A stretch of DNA of 17,617 nucleotides, taken from contig UROR01000032.1 of assembly GCA_900549535.1 (NCBI GenBank), positions 1 to 17,617 on the forward strand, in the 5' to 3' direction. The translations under genes were made by a program, and so were the position numbers. Position 1 is the stretch's first letter, and each line of letters starts with the position of its first letter. This DNA is from an uncultured Collinsella sp. (GTDB lineage: Bacteria; Actinomycetota; Coriobacteriia; Coriobacteriales; Coriobacteriaceae). The notes beneath the pieces were generated by a model. That model saw only the letters and a program-made list of their open reading frames with translations, had not been told where the DNA came from and searched no databases. Of this stretch, positions 5,751 through 13,260 are shown piece after piece.

Positions 5751-8246
5751 ATGACCGCAACCGCCAGTCGAACCACCAACCGCAGACCCGAGCTTTTGGC
5801 GCCCGCCGGAGGGCCCGAGCCCTTTGCCGCCGCGCTCGCTGCCGGGGCAGACGCCATCTACTGCGGCATGGGCAGCTTCAACGCCCGCCGCAAGGCAACC
5901 AACTTTACCGACGAGGCCTTTGAGCAAGCCTGCCGCGCCGCGCATCTAGCCGGGTCGCGCGTCTACGTCACGGTAAACATCGTCATCAAGCAGTCTGAGA
6001 TGGGCGATGCGCTGCAACTCATCCATCGCTGCTCCACGCTGGGCGCCGACGCCTTCATTATCCAGGACTGGGGTCTGTTCTTTGAGGTCAAGCGCACCAT
6101 GCCCGGCATCGAGACACACATCTCGACCCAGGCGAACATCCACGACGACCGCGGAACCCTTTGGTGCCGTGAGCAGGGCGCCGACCGTGTGACCCTCTCG
6201 CGCGAGCTTTCCATCGACGAAATCGCCACGATTCACGACGCCGCGCCCGATGTTGACCTAGAAGTCTTTAGCCACGGTGCCATCTGCTTTTGCTACTCGG
6301 GTCTGTGCCTGCTGTCGAGCTTTGCCATGGCGGGCCGCTCGGCCAACCGCGGCATGTGCGCCCAGCCCTGCCGCCTGCCTTACGAACTGATTGACGAGAA
6401 CGGTCGCTCGCTCTCCCCTGCCGGTCGCGAGCGCGCGCTGTGCCCGCGCGACACCAACACTTCGCAGCTTGTTCGCCGTCTGTATGACGCCGGCGCCGCA
6501 TCGCTCAAGCTCGAGGGCCGCATGAAGGCCCCCGATTACGTGTATTCCATCGTCGACGTGTATCGTCATCAGATTGATGACATGCTGGCCGATGTTTCGA
6601 CCTCTAAGGATGAAGAGGCCGCCCGCCAGCGCCAGCTCAAGCGCTGCTTTAACCGTGACTTTACGCACGCCTACCAAGACGGTACCTCGGGTGACGAGAT
6701 GATGAGCTACGAGCGCTCCAACAACCGCGGCCAGATCGTGGGCACGGTGCTGGGCAGCCGCCTGGCCAACCGCGATGTACGCGGACTCAAGCCCGACGAT
6801 CGCCGTCGCCGCGCCGCCATCGCCCGCATTGAACTGTTTGAGCCCGTGGGCAAGGGCGACCTGCTGGAGCTTCGCCACGATGACGAGTTTGACCAGTTCC
6901 TGACCACCATTGCCGCCGAGGATGCCGCCGCGGGCGATGTCATCGAGTGCCGCGTGCCCCGAAGCATGCCCGAGGGCTGCCGCGTGCGCGTGATTCGCAG
7001 CCAGCGTGCCATCGACGCCGCCGGGGCTGCGCTCAAGCGCGATGTCCTGCGCCGCCGCGCCGTAGACGTGTCCGTTGTGGCACGTCTGGGCGAGCCGTTT
7101 ACCGTTACGCTCACCTGCTGCGACGACCCCTCGTTCGCCGCCACCGCTACGGGCTTTACCGTCGAGGCCGCCAAGACCCGCGCCGTCGAGGCTGCCGACC
7201 TGGTTGAGCACGTGGGCCGCATGGGCTCCTCGCCCTTTGAAGCCGCGAGCTTTGATGTGGCCCTCGACGAGGGCTGCGGCATGGGCTTCTCCGCCGTGCA
7301 CAAGGTGCGTGCCGCCGCTTGTAAGGCGCTGGAGGAAGCCATTCTGGCGCCGTACGAGGAACGCGGCCGCACGCTGGAGCTGCCGTCGACTGCCGTCAGT
7401 GAATCCCGCCCCACGCCCGAGCATTACCGCGATGAGCCGCAAATCTGCGCCACCGTCACCTCGATTGAGGCTGCTGAGGCCGCCCGTGCCGAGGGCGCCA
7501 CGCGCATCTACATGACTACCGACGCGCTCGAGGCCGCCGGGCTCTCCCCCGCTGACGCATCTGAGCAGGGCATCGTGCCCGTGCTCGACGAGGTCTGCCG
7601 CGCCGTCGACCACGTGCGCGTCGACCCCTGGATCAATGCCGGGGCCACCGTCGCCGTCGGCAATATCTCTGAGCTCGCCGTTGCCGCCCAGGCCGGCGCC
7701 ACGGCCGAGATTCGCTCCTGCCTGCCCGTGCACAACACGCCCTGCATGGAGGCACTTGCCGAGCGCGGCGCCAGTGCGTTTTGGCTCTCGCCCGAGATCA
7801 CGCTCGACGAGATTGTCTCGCTGGGTGCTGACGCTCCTGCGGCCCTGGGCATCACCGTCTTTGGCCGCCCGCGCGTCATGACAAGCGAGCACTGCATTCT
7901 GCAGGTTGCCAACGGCTGCATCCACGATTGCGCCAACTGCCGCCTGCGCTCCCGCAAGCTGTCGCTCAAGAATATCGACGGCAAGGTCATGCCGGTGCGC
8001 ACCGACATCCACGGCCGCTCGCGCCTGTACGACGCCTACCCCATCGACCTCACGCCGCAGGTGCCTCAGCTGCTCGATGCCGGCGTGCGTCGTCTTATGA
8101 TCGATGGAACGCTGCTCGATGCCGATGAGATTGGCCGTGCCGTCGCGCGCGTCCGTCGTGCCGTCGAAGCAGCGCAGGCCGGTCGCAAGCCCGCCGCCCG
8201 CCTGCGCGGGGCGACCTCGGGCTGCATGTTTGTGGGAATTAGCTAA
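5751..8246 (+). CDS. U32 family protein, long two-domain form (probable RNA hydroxylation factor)
   Basis: An 831-residue protein of the U32 family, historically called collagenase-like peptidases. The N-terminal barrel begins LLAPAGGPEPFAAAL (15-29) and includes STQANIH (125-131) and the U32 signature EVFSHGAICFCYSGLC (171-186). NRGMCAQPCRLPY (199-211) and CPRD (231-234) follow. Cysteines 179, 186, 203 or 207 and 231 are candidate Fe-S ligands, as in UbiU/RlhA-type members. E. coli RlhA, a U32 protein, makes 5-hydroxycytidine in 23S rRNA. Residues about 560-800 look like a second, degenerate U32-like domain (PVHNTP.MEALAERGA, WLSPEITLDEI, a C-x3-C-x2-C cluster near 723-730). The start ATG follows AAAGGCAGGAT. 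It is 15 bases ahead of a pseudouridine synthase gene, which supports an RNA-modification role over proteolysis. Confidence 0.88.
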   Translation: MTATASRTTNRRPELLAPAGGPEPFAAALAAGADAIYCGMGSFNARRKATNFTDEAFEQACRAAHLAGSRVYVTVNIVIKQSEMGDALQLIHRCSTLGADAFIIQDWGLFFEVKRTMPGIETHISTQANIHDDRGTLWCREQGADRVTLSRELSIDEIATIHDAAPDVDLEVFSHGAICFCYSGLCLLSSFAMAGRSANRGMCAQPCRLPYELIDENGRSLSPAGRERALCPRDTNTSQLVRRLYDAGAASLKLEGRMKAPDYVYSIVDVYRHQIDDMLADVSTSKDEEAARQRQLKRCFNRDFTHAYQDGTSGDEMMSYERSNNRGQIVGTVLGSRLANRDVRGLKPDDRRRRAAIARIELFEPVGKGDLLELRHDDEFDQFLTTIAAEDAAAGDVIECRVPRSMPEGCRVRVIRSQRAIDAAGAALKRDVLRRRAVDVSVVARLGEPFTVTLTCCDDPSFAATATGFTVEAAKTRAVEAADLVEHVGRMGSSPFEAASFDVALDEGCGMGFSAVHKVRAAACKALEEAILAPYEERGRTLELPSTAVSESRPTPEHYRDEPQICATVTSIEAAEAARAEGATRIYMTTDALEAAGLSPADASEQGIVPVLDEVCRAVDHVRVDPWINAGATVAVGNISELAVAAQAGATAEIRSCLPVHNTPCMEALAERGASAFWLSPEITLDEIVSLGADAPAALGITVFGRPRVMTSEHCILQVANGCIHDCANCRLRSRKLSLKNIDGKVMPVRTDIHGRSRLYDAYPIDLTPQVPQLLDAGVRRLMIDGTLLDADEIGRAVARVRRAVEAAQAGRKPAARLRGATSGCMFVGIS

Positions 8247-8261
8247 CCGAAAGGCTTACAC

Positions 8262-8921
8262 GTGAACGAAGAACCTCAAGTCCTCTACTGCGACGCCTGG
8301 CTCATGGCCATCGACAAGCCCGCTGGCATGATCGTCCACGGCGACGGCACCGGCGAGCGCACGCTCACCGACTACGCCAGCGACCTGCTGCTGGCGATGG
8401 GCGACGGCTTTGCCGCGACCGACATGCAGCCGCTCAACCGCCTAGACCGCGACACCACCGGCGTGGTGCTGTTCTCGCTCGACAAGCAGACGCAGCCCGC
8501 CTTTGACCAGATGGTGATCGACCATGCCTTTGAGAAGCACTACCTGGCGCTCGCCGAGGGCAAGATCGACTGGAACGAAAAGCTCATCGACAAGCCCATC
8601 GCCCGCGACCGCCACGACAGCCGAAAGATGCGCGTCGGCGCCAGCGGCAAGCCGTCTCAAACGCGTGTGAAGGTGCTCAAGCGCCTTAAGAGCCGTCGTG
8701 GCCTGCCCACGCGCTCGTATATCGATGTCGAGCTGCTCACCGGCCGCAAGCACCAAATCCGTGTGCATCTGGCGAGCGAGCGTCATCCCCTGGTAGGCGA
8801 CGACCTGTACGGCACGCCACGTCCCTGCGGCCTGATGCTCCACGCCCACAGCGTGTCCTTCACGCATCCCGTAACCGGCGAGCACATCCACATCGAAGCC
8901 CCCTGCCCCTGGGAGCCCTAA
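8262..8921 (+). CDS. RluA-family pseudouridine synthase
   Basis: A 219-residue RNA pseudouridine synthase of the RluA/RsuA-like superfamily, without an S4 domain, so closest in layout to short RluA-type enzymes. Motif I is AIDKPAGMIVH (16-26). The catalytic motif is NRLDRDTTG (59-67), with Asp62 as nucleophile; the usual first residue is His, here Asn. Motif III is GRKHQIRVHLA..RHPLVGDDLYG near the C-terminus. It isomerises specific uridines in rRNA or tRNA, but the target base cannot be predicted. The start is GTG, with AAAGG 7 bases upstream and only 15 bases after the U32 stop, so the two genes form an operon. Its TAA stop overlaps the first bases of the terminator stem. Confidence 0.93.
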   Translation: MNEEPQVLYCDAWLMAIDKPAGMIVHGDGTGERTLTDYASDLLLAMGDGFAATDMQPLNRLDRDTTGVVLFSLDKQTQPAFDQMVIDHAFEKHYLALAEGKIDWNEKLIDKPIARDRHDSRKMRVGASGKPSQTRVKVLKRLKSRRGLPTRSYIDVELLTGRKHQIRVHLASERHPLVGDDLYGTPRPCGLMLHAHSVSFTHPVTGEHIHIEAPCPWEP

Positions 8922-8959
8922 ACCACCACAATGGGGACAGGCACCTTTGTGGTGGTTTT
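8920..8959 (+). terminator. Intrinsic terminator of the U32-pseudouridine synthase operon with GGGGACAGGCACC loop
   Basis: A perfect 12-bp stem pairs AAACCACCACAA (8920-8931) with TTGTGGTGGTTT (8947-8958) across a 15-base loop, ending in TTTT. The stem begins inside the stop codon of the upstream gene. The loop carries GGGGACAGGCACC, related to the loop of the hairpin at 11361-11389. Confidence 0.8.
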
Positions 8960-8989
8960 GCCGCAATGGCTCAGCCGCGGTCCCAAAAC

Positions 8990-9206
8990 GTCTCGATCTG
9001 TAACAGTTAGAACCCATTTTCCGGTCTATCTGTTACAGATCGAGACATTCGAATCCCCCTCAAGGGAAAATCTCAATCTGTAACAATAACTCGGCAAAAT
9101 CGGTCCCAGATGTTACAGATCGAGACAAAGGGACGGCAAGGTTCGGAAGTATCTCAATCTGTAACACCTAGCCCACTTTTAACGGTCTAGTTGTTACAGA
9201 TTTAGA
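8990..9206. repeat. Six alternating copies of a 15-16-base motif forming three hairpins with 25-base loops
   Basis: The motif TCTCRATCTGTAACA and its reverse complement alternate at 8990-9005, 9031-9046, 9071-9085, 9111-9125, 9152-9166 and 9192-9206. Unit 1 is a perfect 16-bp inverted repeat; units 2 and 3 have one or two mismatches. Every within-unit loop is exactly 25 bases (9006-9030, 9086-9110, 9167-9191), and the spacers between units are 24-26 bases, so motif copies recur about every 40 bp. The three loops show a weak common pattern ending CGGTC, which suggests unit duplication. No coding region lies here. It resembles a dispersed intergenic repeat or a set of phased binding sites, not a CRISPR array. 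Confidence 0.9.
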
Positions 9207-9222
9207 CAAAACGGCAGACAAC

Positions 9223-9259
9223 AAAAGCGGCATCGCCCATCGAGGGTGTTGCCGCTTTT
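9223..9259. terminator. Intrinsic terminator downstream of the DeoR-family gene, bidirectional
   Basis: AAAAGCGGCA (9223-9232) pairs with TGCCGCTTTT (9250-9259), and a short inner CCC/GGG pairing lies within the loop. T-runs exist in both directions. It lies 40 bases beyond the DeoR-family stop on the minus strand and also backs up the plus-strand operon. Confidence 0.85.
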
Positions 9260-9298
9260 CTATTGAGGAACCTAAATGGTTTTGACCTTGCCCTGTCG

Positions 9299-10045
9299 CT
9301 AGACCGTGATGACGTTGTCCATCGACTGGTACTTGGCGGGCACCTCGCCCGCAGTGATGATCGTTGCATCGCGGAAGTCCGCGAACTTGACGGGCGCCAC
9401 CATGCCGAATTTGCTGGCGTCTGAGATTACGAAGCGTTTGGCGGTATGGCGCATCGAGATGCGCTTGACCTGCGCTTCCTCGATATCCGGCGTGGTGAGA
9501 CCTTGCTCGGCGGCGATACCATTGGAACCCCAAAAGCCGCAGTTGAAGTTATAGCGGTCCAGAGTTGCCAAGGCATCGGGACCGACGAGCGCCTCGGTCT
9601 CGGGCTTGAGCTCGCCGCCCAGTACCACGGTGCGCATGCCGCGCTGAGCGAGATGCTGAGCATGGAGCACGGAGTCGGTCACATAGGTGACGCCCTCAAG
9701 GCGCGGAAGATGCTCGATGAGCCTAAGCGTCGTCGAACCTGAATCGATGTACACAAAGCTCTCGGGCTCCACAAGCGCCGCCGCACGGGCGCAGATGCGC
9801 TCCTTGTCATCATTATGGAGATCGCTGCGCTCGTTGATCGTCAGGTCGCGCGTCACGTGCGCGCGCTCCAGACTTGTCGCACCTCCGTGCACCTTGGCGA
9901 TACGGTGTGCTCGGTCGAGCGTCTGCAGGTCGCGCCGAATGGTAGACGCCGTCACGCCCAGGGCTTCAGCAAGCTCCGGCACGGTAACCGAGCCGGCCTG
10001 CTGCACCATCGTCACGATCGCGTTGAGCCTATCTTCCGCAAGCAT
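9299..10045 (-). CDS. DeoR-family sugar-metabolism repressor
   Basis: A 248-residue repressor of the DeoR/GlpR family, at the usual length. The N-terminal winged HTH includes SVTVPELAEALGVTASTIRRD (residues 19-39) followed by KVHGGA at 51-56, the classic DeoR signature. The C-terminal ligand domain, an ISOCOT-like sugar-phosphate binder, has YIDSGSTT (99-106), LGGELKPETEALVGP (142-156), the FNCGFWGSNGI region (167-177) and SDASKFG (208-214). The start ATG is only 3 bases after the stop of the upstream dehydrogenase and uses GGAGGAG from that gene's end, so translation is probably coupled. It likely represses its own operon in response to a phosphorylated sugar or polyol. The effector is unknown. 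Confidence 0.93.
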   Translation of the reverse strand: MLAEDRLNAIVTMVQQAGSVTVPELAEALGVTASTIRRDLQTLDRAHRIAKVHGGATSLERAHVTRDLTINERSDLHNDDKERICARAAALVEPESFVYIDSGSTTLRLIEHLPRLEGVTYVTDSVLHAQHLAQRGMRTVVLGGELKPETEALVGPDALATLDRYNFNCGFWGSNGIAAEQGLTTPDIEEAQVKRISMRHTAKRFVISDASKFGMVAPVKFADFRDATIITAGEVPAKYQSMDNVITV

Positions 10046-10048
10046 CGC

Positions 10049-11128
10049 TTACTCCTCCTCGGGGTACACGACTCCCCAGTCGGCGCGGAGCTTGGTCATC
10101 AGCTCCATAACATCAGAAGCATAGCCCAGAAGCTCGCGCTTCGAATCATCGCCGGCAACGGCCCGCTCGAGGTCAGCCATCTCGTAGCACAGAGCGTATG
10201 CCTCGGTGCCAGCGTGGACCTCCTCACGGTGACCGTCCGCAGTCCACACGATGGTCGCATGGTCGGCGCGCGGATACTCGTTGACCTCGATATAGCACTT
10301 ATCGAAGCTGATGACCGAGCGCTTGGGCTGCTTGGAGTGGAGCGTATGGCTCAGTACGCCCAGCTGCTGCTCAGCATTACGGCAGACAATGCCACCCGCG
10401 ACGTCAACGCCAGTCTCGCAGGTATTGCCCAGAGACACGACCTCGGCTGGCTGGCTGGCCATAAACAGGCGCATGACGGACAGGGCGTATACGCCAATAT
10501 CGAGCATGGCACCGCCAGCGAGGTTGCGATTATAGAAACGGTTGGTCAGGTCGCCGTACTCCTTGTAGCTACCAAAGTTGAGCTGAGCGAGGTTCATGCG
10601 GCCAAACTCGCCCGCATCCATTCGACGGCGCAGCTCTTGATACAGCGGCATGTGGAGCACCGTGGTGGCGTCCATAAGGACCACGTTGTGCTCGTCGGCG
10701 ATGGCACGGGCCTCGTCGAGCTCGGCAGAGTTGAGGGTAATGGCCTTTTCGCAGAGCACGTGCTTGCCAGCTGCCAGAGCGGCTCGCAGGTAGGTGATAT
10801 GCGTGTTGTGCGGCGTGGTGATATAGACGGCGTCGATATCCGGATCGGCGTAGAGGTCCTCGACCGTCTCATAGACCTTCTCGATGCCATACTGCTCGGC
10901 AAAAGCTTGAGCCTTGGATAGCGTACGGTTTGCGACGCCCGCAAGCTTGCGGCCGGCAAGAGCTAGAGACTGGGCCATCTGGTTGGCGATAACGCCGCAC
11001 CCGATCACAGCCCAACGAAGCTCGGGAGCCGTAAAGATATCATCGGGGAATGGCTTACCCTGGACCGAAGCGAACGCTGCCTTTGCGGCTGCCGCGGCGT
11101 CGAGTGGAGCCTGCTTGGAATCTGCCAT
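10049..11128 (-). CDS. Gfo/Idh/MocA family NAD(P)-dependent dehydrogenase
   Basis: A 359-residue oxidoreductase of the Gfo/Idh/MocA family, with a roughly 35-residue N-terminal extension before the Rossmann fold. The nucleotide-binding loop is WAVIGCGVIA (39-48). The TTPHNTH (104-110) and CEKAITLN (126-133) segments follow; the usual EKP is EKA here, with Lys128 retained. The C-terminal domain has GGAMLDIGVYAL (205-216) in the substrate-binding position. Family members oxidise or reduce sugars, inositols or related polyols, and the substrate cannot be read from the sequence. The start ATG has GGGAG about 7 bases upstream. It is the first gene of a two-gene operon with the DeoR-type repressor, which points to carbohydrate metabolism. 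Confidence 0.93.
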   Translation of the reverse strand: MADSKQAPLDAAAAAKAAFASVQGKPFPDDIFTAPELRWAVIGCGVIANQMAQSLALAGRKLAGVANRTLSKAQAFAEQYGIEKVYETVEDLYADPDIDAVYITTPHNTHITYLRAALAAGKHVLCEKAITLNSAELDEARAIADEHNVVLMDATTVLHMPLYQELRRRMDAGEFGRMNLAQLNFGSYKEYGDLTNRFYNRNLAGGAMLDIGVYALSVMRLFMASQPAEVVSLGNTCETGVDVAGGIVCRNAEQQLGVLSHTLHSKQPKRSVISFDKCYIEVNEYPRADHATIVWTADGHREEVHAGTEAYALCYEMADLERAVAGDDSKRELLGYASDVMELMTKLRADWGVVYPEEE

Positions 11129-11198
11129 TATGTGTCTCCCGTGTCATAGAACGTCTTGCATTTCTGACAGCTCTATATTCGCACAAACACGCGCGTCT

Positions 11199-11309
11199 GT
11201 GCGCGTTTTTGCGTATCTCACCGCTAAACGGTCATTATTGCCCCGTAAACGGCGCATATATACGCATAGGTGCGTAATTAAACGCAATCTAACGCGCATA
11301 AACGCGCAC
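11199..11309. promoter_or_regulatory. Clustered TGCGY/RCGCA motifs upstream of the dehydrogenase-DeoR operon
   Basis: Eight copies of TGCGY or its complement RCGCA lie within 111 bases, at about 11200, 11210, 11252, 11262, 11271, 11282, 11294 and 11304. Apart from one gap of about 42, neighbouring centres are 9-12 bp apart. They include a perfect 6-4-6 dyad, TACGCA-TAGG-TGCGTA (11261-11276), and an outer 10-bp inverted repeat at 11199-11208 and 11300-11309. Between them, two CCGTTTA-type elements sit at 11221-11231 and 11243-11252. The likely role is a multi-site operator for the DeoR-type repressor. This is inference. Confidence 0.5.
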
Positions 11310-11360
11310 ACAAGCAATTGATACAGCACAACCCGCTCATTTATGCTTACCCAGTTAGGG

Positions 11361-11389
11361 TACTCATTTAAGTCTGTCCCCAATGAGTA
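11361..11389. repeat. REP-like hairpin with CTGTCCCC loop motif
   Basis: TACTCATT (11361-11368) and AATGAGTA (11382-11389) form a perfect 8-bp stem around a 13-base loop ending CTGTCCCC. The minus strand of the terminator at 8920-8959 has the same motif at the 3' side of its loop on an unrelated stem. It lies between the dehydrogenase operon and the ribosomal protein terminator. Confidence 0.6.
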
Positions 11390-11396
11390 GGGATAG

Positions 11397-11432
11397 AAAA
11401 AGGCCCGGGTGCCGTGGGGCATCCGGGCCTTT
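11397..11432 (-). terminator. Intrinsic terminator ending the ribosomal protein operon after rplX
   Basis: AAAGGCCCGG (11399-11408) pairs with CCGGGCCTTT (11423-11432), and the stem continues inward through GTGCC/GGCAT with one wobble or mismatch. On the minus strand the stem is followed by TTTTT. It lies 27 bases past the rplX stop, so the operon really ends here instead of continuing into rplE. Confidence 0.92.
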
Positions 11433-11458
11433 GCTAGCAACTTGATGTTGCGGGCAGC

Positions 11459-11764
11459 TTAGAACTTGTGGCCGCACTTCTTGCAGACGCGCAGCTTGTT
11501 CTTGCCGTCCTTCTCGTGACCGACGCGGGTAACCTTACCGCACTCGGGGCAAACGAGATTGACGTTGGAGGCGTCGATGGGAGCCTCCTGCGAAACGATG
11601 CCGCCCTGCTGGTTGGCAGCGTTGGGCTTGACGGCCTTCTTGACGACCGAAACGCCCTCGACAACGACCTTGTTCTCGGCGGGGAGAGCACGCAGGATAA
11701 CGCCCTGCTTGCCGCGATCCTTACCAGAGAGAACCTGGACCTTATCGCCCTTCTTGATATACAT
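11459..11764 (-). CDS. rplX: 50S ribosomal protein L24 (uL24)
   Basis: A 101-residue assembly-initiating large-subunit protein that binds 23S rRNA. The KOW motif is at the N-terminus (KKGDKVQVLSGKDRGKQGVI, 4-23). The C-terminal half carries a complete CPEC...CKKC pair, a zinc-ribbon-like variant that some bacteria retain and others lack. The start ATG follows GGGGAG at 4-5 bases. It is the last gene of the cluster, 13 bases after rplN and directly before a strong terminator; in most bacteria rplE would follow. Confidence 0.97.
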   Translation of the reverse strand: MYIKKGDKVQVLSGKDRGKQGVILRALPAENKVVVEGVSVVKKAVKPNAANQQGGIVSQEAPIDASNVNLVCPECGKVTRVGHEKDGKNKLRVCKKCGHKF

Positions 11765-11777
11765 ATATCTCCCCTAA

Positions 11778-12146
11778 CTACAGGGTCTCGGGAGCGAGCG
11801 AGACGATCTTCATGTACTTCTTGTCACGAAGCTCGCGAGCGACGGGCCCGAAGATACGGGTGCCGACGGGCGAACCATCGTTGTTGATGACAACGCAGGC
11901 GTTCTCATCAAAGCGAATGTAGGAGCCATCCTTGCGGCGGATCTCCTTAACGGTGCGAACGACGACGCAACGGACAACGTCCTTCTTCTTGACGTTGGCG
12001 CCAGGGGTAGCCTCCTGGACAGCACCGATGAACACATCGCCGATGCCTGCATAACGACGCTTGGAACCGCCAAGCACCTTGATGCAGCGAATCTTGCGAG
12101 CGCCGGAGTTGTCGGCGACGTTCAGCATGGTTTGCATCTGAATCAT
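11778..12146 (-). CDS. rplN: 50S ribosomal protein L14 (uL14)
   Basis: A 122-residue large-subunit protein at the subunit interface. It is recognised end to end: MIQMQTMLNVADNSGARKI at the start, CIKVLGGSKRRYA, VKKKDVVRCVVVRTVKE in the middle and GPVARELRDK near the end. The start is the first ATG; GGAGG lies 10 bases upstream, and an in-frame ATG three codons later is less likely given the family N-terminus. It is preceded by an unusually long 118-base gap from rpsQ that holds a structured element. Confidence 0.98.
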   Translation of the reverse strand: MIQMQTMLNVADNSGARKIRCIKVLGGSKRRYAGIGDVFIGAVQEATPGANVKKKDVVRCVVVRTVKEIRRKDGSYIRFDENACVVINNDGSPVGTRIFGPVARELRDKKYMKIVSLAPETL

Positions 12147-12264
12147 GGTAGATGTTCCTCCGAACTAAGAACCGAAGAGAGGTGCGCAGCCTTTATACGG
12201 CCTGTGGTATGCAAGCCAGGCATACGCACATCTTCGGAAACGTACAAGTCGTAAGAGCGACTGC
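12147..12264 (-). other. Structured rpsQ-rplN intergenic element
   Basis: The gap can fold into one long hairpin. Outer arms CCGAAGA (12172-12178) and TCTTCGG (12231-12237) enclose GTGCG (12182-12186) and CGCAC (12225-12229), then GCCT (12189-12192) and AGGC (12218-12221). An inner ATAC/GTAT pair is also possible. ACATCT, 3 bases before the rplN ATG (minus-strand; plus coordinates 12150-12155), is complementary to AGATGT in the hairpin arm (12228-12233). The two pairings would compete. Short complementarity of this size can arise by chance. Confidence 0.55.
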
Positions 12265-12525
12265 TTATTTAGCGCGCTCGACGACCTCGATGAGGCGCCA
12301 ACGCTTCATCTTGGACATAGGACGGGTCTCCATAACGCGGACGGTATCGCCCACGCCAGCCGTGCACTCCTCGTCGTGAGCGTGCAGCTTCTTGGAGCTG
12401 GTCATCATCTTGCCGTACTTGGGGTGACGCTTGCGCTCGGTGATGGTGACGACAATGGTCTTGGCACCGGAGACGGAGGTAACGACACCCGTACGGACCT
12501 TACGCGAGTTACGCGAATCAGTCAT
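12265..12525 (-). CDS. rpsQ: 30S ribosomal protein S17 (uS17)
   Basis: An 86-residue primary 16S rRNA-binding protein. The family pattern is visible: RKVRTGVVTSVSGAKTIVV (8-26), ERKRHPKYGK, then HDEECTAGVGDTVRVMETRPMSK, matching the S17 signature with G-D-x-V-x-I/V-x-E-x-R-P-x-S. AAGGAG sits 5 bases before the ATG, and the rpmC stop lies 16 bases upstream. Confidence 0.98.
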   Translation of the reverse strand: MTDSRNSRKVRTGVVTSVSGAKTIVVTITERKRHPKYGKMMTSSKKLHAHDEECTAGVGDTVRVMETRPMSKMKRWRLIEVVERAK

Positions 12526-12541
12526 GTTCTCTCCTTAGGTC

Positions 12542-12756
12542 CTACTCGGCGACAGCGGACTTCTCCGCTGCGATCTCGCGGGCGCGCTGCTCCGTGAGGA
12601 CGCGAGCGATGTCCTTCTTCACGGTGTTGACGCGAGCGGTGTTGTCCAGCTGGCTGGTGGCCATCTGGAAACGAAGGTTAAAGAGCTCGGCGCGCATTTC
12701 CTTCAGCTTCTCAACGAGCTGAGCGTCCGAGAGCTCACGAATCTCTGCGGGCTTCA

Positions 12757-12757
<1 letters not shown>
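12542..12757 (-). CDS. rpmC: 50S ribosomal protein L29 (uL29)
   Basis: A 71-residue helical protein near the polypeptide exit tunnel. MKPAEIRELSDAQLVEKL and AELFNLRFQMATSQLDN are diagnostic, followed by the KKDIARVLTEQR helix. Its ATG overlaps the rplP TAA by one base (TAATG), with GGAG inside the rplP end, so the two genes are probably translationally coupled. Confidence 0.97.

Positions 12758-13259
<502 letters not shown>

Positions 13260-13260
<1 letters not shown>

Noticed and set aside
8990..9206. CRISPR array
   Set aside because: Copies alternate orientation, the repeat is only 15-16 bases, the alternate spacers resemble one another and no cas genes are present.
11144..11440. 98-codon minus-strand open frame in the gap before the dehydrogenase
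   Set aside because: It runs through the operator array, the REP-like hairpin and the ribosomal terminator, with no domain or ribosome-binding site.
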